Origin: Winogradskyella thalassocola
Lineage (GTDB): Bacteria; Bacteroidota; Bacteroidia; Flavobacteriales; Flavobacteriaceae
NCBI RefSeq assembly: GCF_900099995.1
Contig: NZ_FNCZ01000001.1
Span: 868,001-932,000, forward strand
Length of the DNA: 64,000 bases
Direction: 5' to 3'
Shown: one piece after another, positions 60,934 to 64,000 of the stretch
Position numbering within the stretch: position 1 is the stretch's first letter
How the letters are laid out: every line of letters begins with the position of its first letter
Translations under genes and position numbers: made by a program
The notes under the pieces: generated by a model
The model's database searches: none
Told to the model about the DNA's origin: nothing
What the model saw: only the letters and a program-made list of their open reading frames with translations

Positions 60934-62250
60934 ATGCAGTTAAAACGATTAATAACAATTGCTGTAATTGCAGTAAGTTTATATGCTTGTAAAGAGGATA
61001 ACACAGCCGAAATTGATTACGAAAAAGAAGAAGCCGAAATTGTAGAAGAAGAAAAAATTCTTGAGTTTGGTTTCGATATCAACAATTACATCGTAAAACG
61101 AGACACTATCCAGCGAGGAGATAGTTTTGGCGAAATTATGCAGCGAAATAATATTGGATATCCTAATATTTTTCAAATTGCAGAAGCGACTAAAGACACG
61201 TTTGATATTAGGAAACTGCATCCAGGACGTCCGTTTACCTTATTATATTCAAAAGAATCTGAAAAAGATAGTCTGCCAAGTCCAAGTACATTCATATATC
61301 AGCCTAATCAGGAGGAATATGTTGTTATTGGTTTAAAAGATTCTATTCATGCGTACACTAGTAAAAAGCCTATTACGTATGTTGAAAAAACAGCAACAGG
61401 TATTATAGAGAGTAGTATTTCTAAGACGCTTGAGGAAAAAGGCTTAAGTCAAAGGTTAGCTTATAAAATGGCTGATGAAATTTATGCATGGACCATAGAT
61501 TTTAGACGACTTCAAAAAGGAGATCGTTTTAAAGTTATTTATACCGATAAATATATAGATGATACTATATATGCTGGAATCCAAAATGTAAAAGCCGCTT
61601 ATTTTGAACACAATGGTGATTCGCTATATGCGTTTCAGTTCGAAACCGATTCAATTAAGGGCATAGTAGATTATTTTAATGAAGATGCAAAAAACTTACG
61701 ACGTGCATTTTTAAAAGCTCCGGTTCAGTTTAGTCGAATATCGTCGCGATATAATCTAAAACGACGCATTGCTGTTTATGGCTATAAAGTAAGACCTCAC
61801 AAAGGAACAGATTTTGCAGCTCCAATTGGAACGCCAATTATGGCAACTGCCAGCGGAACTGTTGTAGAATCTACAAGACGTGGTGGTAATGGTAAATATG
61901 TAAAAATTAGGCATAACGATACTTATTCTACACAGTACTTGCATATGAGTAAACGCTTAGTTGAAAAAGGTGAGTTTGTTAAACAAGGAGATATTATTGG
62001 TAAAGTAGGAATGACAGGAAACACAGGTGGGCCACATGTTTGTTATCGTTTTTGGAAAAACGGACAACAAGTAGATCCATTTAAACAAAAGCTACCCGAA
62101 GCAAAACCAATTTCAGATAGTTTAAAGGTTAAATATTTAGATCATATTAAACCAATTAAGCAGCGATTAGATAATATCTTTTTCTTAGAAGCAGATCCTA
62201 TTCAGCCTGAAAACACAATAACTGAAGATTTAAATATAGATATACAGTAA
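60934..62250 (+). CDS. M23 metallopeptidase-like lipoprotein
   Basis: A 438-residue lipoprotein (Cys19 in SLYAC). Residues about 55-270 hold OapA-like helical/SH3-like regions; the LytM fold covers about 280-395: YKVRPHKGTDFAAPIGTPIMA (zinc His and Asp in HKGTD), then YSTQYLHMSKRL, then GGPHVCYRF. In LytM-type enzymes the last motif is HxH; here the zinc-ligand His of that pair is Cys (HVC), so activity is uncertain. Probably bound in the outer membrane and acting on or binding peptidoglycan. The stop overlaps the pgi start by one base. Confidence 0.88.
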   Translation: MQLKRLITIAVIAVSLYACKEDNTAEIDYEKEEAEIVEEEKILEFGFDINNYIVKRDTIQRGDSFGEIMQRNNIGYPNIFQIAEATKDTFDIRKLHPGRPFTLLYSKESEKDSLPSPSTFIYQPNQEEYVVIGLKDSIHAYTSKKPITYVEKTATGIIESSISKTLEEKGLSQRLAYKMADEIYAWTIDFRRLQKGDRFKVIYTDKYIDDTIYAGIQNVKAAYFEHNGDSLYAFQFETDSIKGIVDYFNEDAKNLRRAFLKAPVQFSRISSRYNLKRRIAVYGYKVRPHKGTDFAAPIGTPIMATASGTVVESTRRGGNGKYVKIRHNDTYSTQYLHMSKRLVEKGEFVKQGDIIGKVGMTGNTGGPHVCYRFWKNGQQVDPFKQKLPEAKPISDSLKVKYLDHIKPIKQRLDNIFFLEADPIQPENTITEDLNIDIQ

Positions 62251-63896
62251 TGGCATTAAAAGCAACCAACCCTACTACCACAAACTCGTGGAAAAAATTA
62301 CAAGCACATTTTGAAACCATTAAATCTCAGCATTTAAAAGCGTTATTTGATACGGATGCAGAAAGAGCTAACAACCTAACGGTTCAATGGGATGATTTTT
62401 ATGTCGATTTTTCAAAAAATAGAATCACAACAGAAACGGTTGATTTATTAGTTGAATTAGCAAACGAGCAAGACTTAAAAGATGCGATTTCAAAATATTT
62501 TGAAGGTGATATCATTAATGCAACCGAAGGCAGAGCGGTTTTACATACAGCCTTAAGAGCACCAAAAGACGCAGTGGTTTTAGTGGATGGTGAAAATGTG
62601 ATTCCTGAAATACACGAGGTTAAGAAAAAAATTGAAAACTTTACGAATTCAGTAGTTAGTGGAGATCATAAAGGATTTTCTGGTAAAGCAATTACAGATG
62701 TCGTAAATATTGGTATTGGAGGCTCCGATCTTGGACCTGCAATGATTGTAGATTCACTTCAGTATTATAAAAACCAATTAACGACTCATTTTGTGAGTAA
62801 TGTAGATGGTGATCACTATCAAGAAGTGATTAAAAACTTAAATCCAGAAACAACGTTATTCGTTATTGTTTCTAAAACATTTACCACTCAAGAAACCTTA
62901 TCTAATGCGAATTCAATTAGAGCATGGTTTTTAGAATCGCAACCCAAAGAGGCAGTTTCTAAGCATTTTGTAGCAGTCTCAACTAATATTGAAAGTGTAA
63001 AAAATTTCGGTATAGATGAAGCGAATATCTTTCCGATGAAAGATTGGGTTGGTGGTCGTTTCTCTTTGTGGAGCGCTGTTGGATTGTCTATAAGTTTAGC
63101 TTTAGGCTACAAACATTTTGAAAGTCTTTTAGATGGAGCGCATAAAATGGATGAGCATTTTAGAACTGCTGATTTTAGTGAAAACATTCCAGTAATTTCA
63201 GCTTTGCTAACCGTTTGGTACAATAACTTTTTTAAGGCTGAAAGTGAAGCGATAATTCCATATACACAATATTTAAACCAGTTTGCAACTTACCTTCAAC
63301 AAGGTATCATGGAAAGTAATGGTAAAAGTGTAGATAGAAATGGCAATAAAGTCAACTACCAAACCGGAACGTTAATTTGGGGAGAACCAGGAACCAATTC
63401 ACAACATGCCTTTTTTCAATTAATTCATCAAGGTACAAAGCTTATTCCTACAGATTTTATTGGATATGTTGAATCTTTGTATGGTAATAAAGACCATCAT
63501 AATAAATTAATGTCTAACTACTTCGCTCAAACGGAGGCATTAATGAATGGTAAAACGGAAGCAGATGTTTTATCAGAATTAAAAGCACAATCGCTTTCAG
63601 AAGATGAGATAGCTCAACTTTTACCTTTTAAGGTATTTGAAGGTAACAAACCTACAACGTCACTTTTAATTCAAAAATTAACACCAGAAAGTTTAGGTAA
63701 GCTTATAGCAATGTACGAGCACAAAATTTTTGTGCAAGGTATCATTTGGAATATTTATAGCTACGATCAGTTCGGTGTTGAGCTTGGGAAACAATTGGCA
63801 AAATCTATTTTAGAAGAGCTTGAAAAGGACGATGTAAATGCCGTACATGATGCGTCTACGCAAAATTTATTGGCATATTTTAAGGAAAACTGTTAA
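62250..63896 (+). CDS. pgi: Glucose-6-phosphate isomerase
   Basis: A 548-residue cytoplasmic enzyme interconverting glucose 6-phosphate and fructose 6-phosphate. VNIGIGGSDLGPAMI (phosphate-binding loop), VSKTFTTQET and GGRFSLWSAVGL are diagnostic, and WNIYSYDQFGVELGKQLA is the C-terminal signature. Ordinary length for the family. It starts within the stop of the M23 lipoprotein gene, so it is translationally coupled to an envelope gene. The rest of the sequence to the window edge (63897-64000) is intergenic and only shows a run TTAACATTAACTTAATG that may precede the next promoter. Confidence 0.97.
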   Translation: MALKATNPTTTNSWKKLQAHFETIKSQHLKALFDTDAERANNLTVQWDDFYVDFSKNRITTETVDLLVELANEQDLKDAISKYFEGDIINATEGRAVLHTALRAPKDAVVLVDGENVIPEIHEVKKKIENFTNSVVSGDHKGFSGKAITDVVNIGIGGSDLGPAMIVDSLQYYKNQLTTHFVSNVDGDHYQEVIKNLNPETTLFVIVSKTFTTQETLSNANSIRAWFLESQPKEAVSKHFVAVSTNIESVKNFGIDEANIFPMKDWVGGRFSLWSAVGLSISLALGYKHFESLLDGAHKMDEHFRTADFSENIPVISALLTVWYNNFFKAESEAIIPYTQYLNQFATYLQQGIMESNGKSVDRNGNKVNYQTGTLIWGEPGTNSQHAFFQLIHQGTKLIPTDFIGYVESLYGNKDHHNKLMSNYFAQTEALMNGKTEADVLSELKAQSLSEDEIAQLLPFKVFEGNKPTTSLLIQKLTPESLGKLIAMYEHKIFVQGIIWNIYSYDQFGVELGKQLAKSILEELEKDDVNAVHDASTQNLLAYFKENC

Positions 63897-64000
63897 AAAT
63901 TGTTAAAAAGTTTTCATAAATATAGTTATGCACGCATAAAACTTATGAAATCTATATTTATATTCGCGTGGCTTAATTGTTAACATTAACTTAATGTTTT

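Noticed and set aside
1..64000. tRNA, rRNA, CRISPR arrays, transposases, prophage genes
   Set aside because: Inspected gaps for cloverleaf ends, regular repeat-spacer arrays and mobile-element proteins and saw none; the repeats found are short dispersed elements.
63897..64000. Promoter for a following gene at the right edge
   Set aside because: The AT-rich segment has a TTAACATTAACTTAATG stretch but no clear TAnnTTTG or coding start inside the window, so nothing firm can be called.

Overview
The window is an AT-rich chromosomal stretch from a member of the Bacteroidota, most likely a marine-type Flavobacteriaceae. The evidence is a complete Bat (MoxR/BatA-E) operon, the fused acyltransferase of the OlsF type, DUF4382 lipoproteins, the general lack of Shine-Dalgarno sequences, and many copies of the Bacteroidota -7 promoter element TAnnTTTG close to start codons. 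Almost all of it is ordinary core genome. I see no rRNA, tRNA, CRISPR array, prophage or insertion sequence.

Layout. 1-263: start of an aldo/keto reductase that runs off the left edge. 368-1924: two DUF4382 lipoproteins, each followed by a terminator. 2130-11447: moxR, a DUF58 gene, a BatD-like gene and batA-batE, an envelope stress/aerotolerance operon. 11496-18202: a small orphan gene, then a probable inorganic-carbon cluster of two SulP permeases, two beta-carbonic anhydrases, a universal stress protein and a DUF2490 beta-barrel. 18234-20440: cvpA on the minus strand, a small conserved gene and pheS. 20572-27406: an RND tripartite efflux operon bracketed by a GbsR/MarR-like and a TetR regulator. 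27425-37156: a small gene, gpsA, a lipoprotein, and a minus-strand run with a thioredoxin-like protein, a methyltransferase, an EamA transporter and mfd. 37273-42537: terB-like, fbp, then a GNAT/aspartate kinase/OlsF-like group. 42715-55333: a long minus-strand series (DUF4870, TauE/SafE, VOC, DUF1801, 2-hydroxyacid dehydrogenase, mgtE, rsmA, DUF4286, a TPR protein, serS, HTTM, ribF, pth). 55826-63896: an aromatic amino acid catabolic group (hmgA, hppD, a tryptophan 2,3-dioxygenase family gene) with a DUF3108 protein, an M23 lipoprotein and pgi.

The most system-like region is 11877-18202. Two different SulP carriers are each paired with a beta-carbonic anhydrase, with an outer-membrane barrel between the two halves. 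This suggests bicarbonate uptake and interconversion, probably feeding anaplerotic carboxylation in a heterotroph.

The non-coding DNA also carries signal. There are dispersed repeats (CAGT-rich tracts, a GCAGGAA hairpin family and a GAGCGCAGTCGAA family). One signal peptide seems to be encoded by repeat-like DNA. Several perfect palindromes sit in promoters or leaders, and three genes start only 4-6 nt after a TAnnTTTG element, so their mRNAs may be leaderless.
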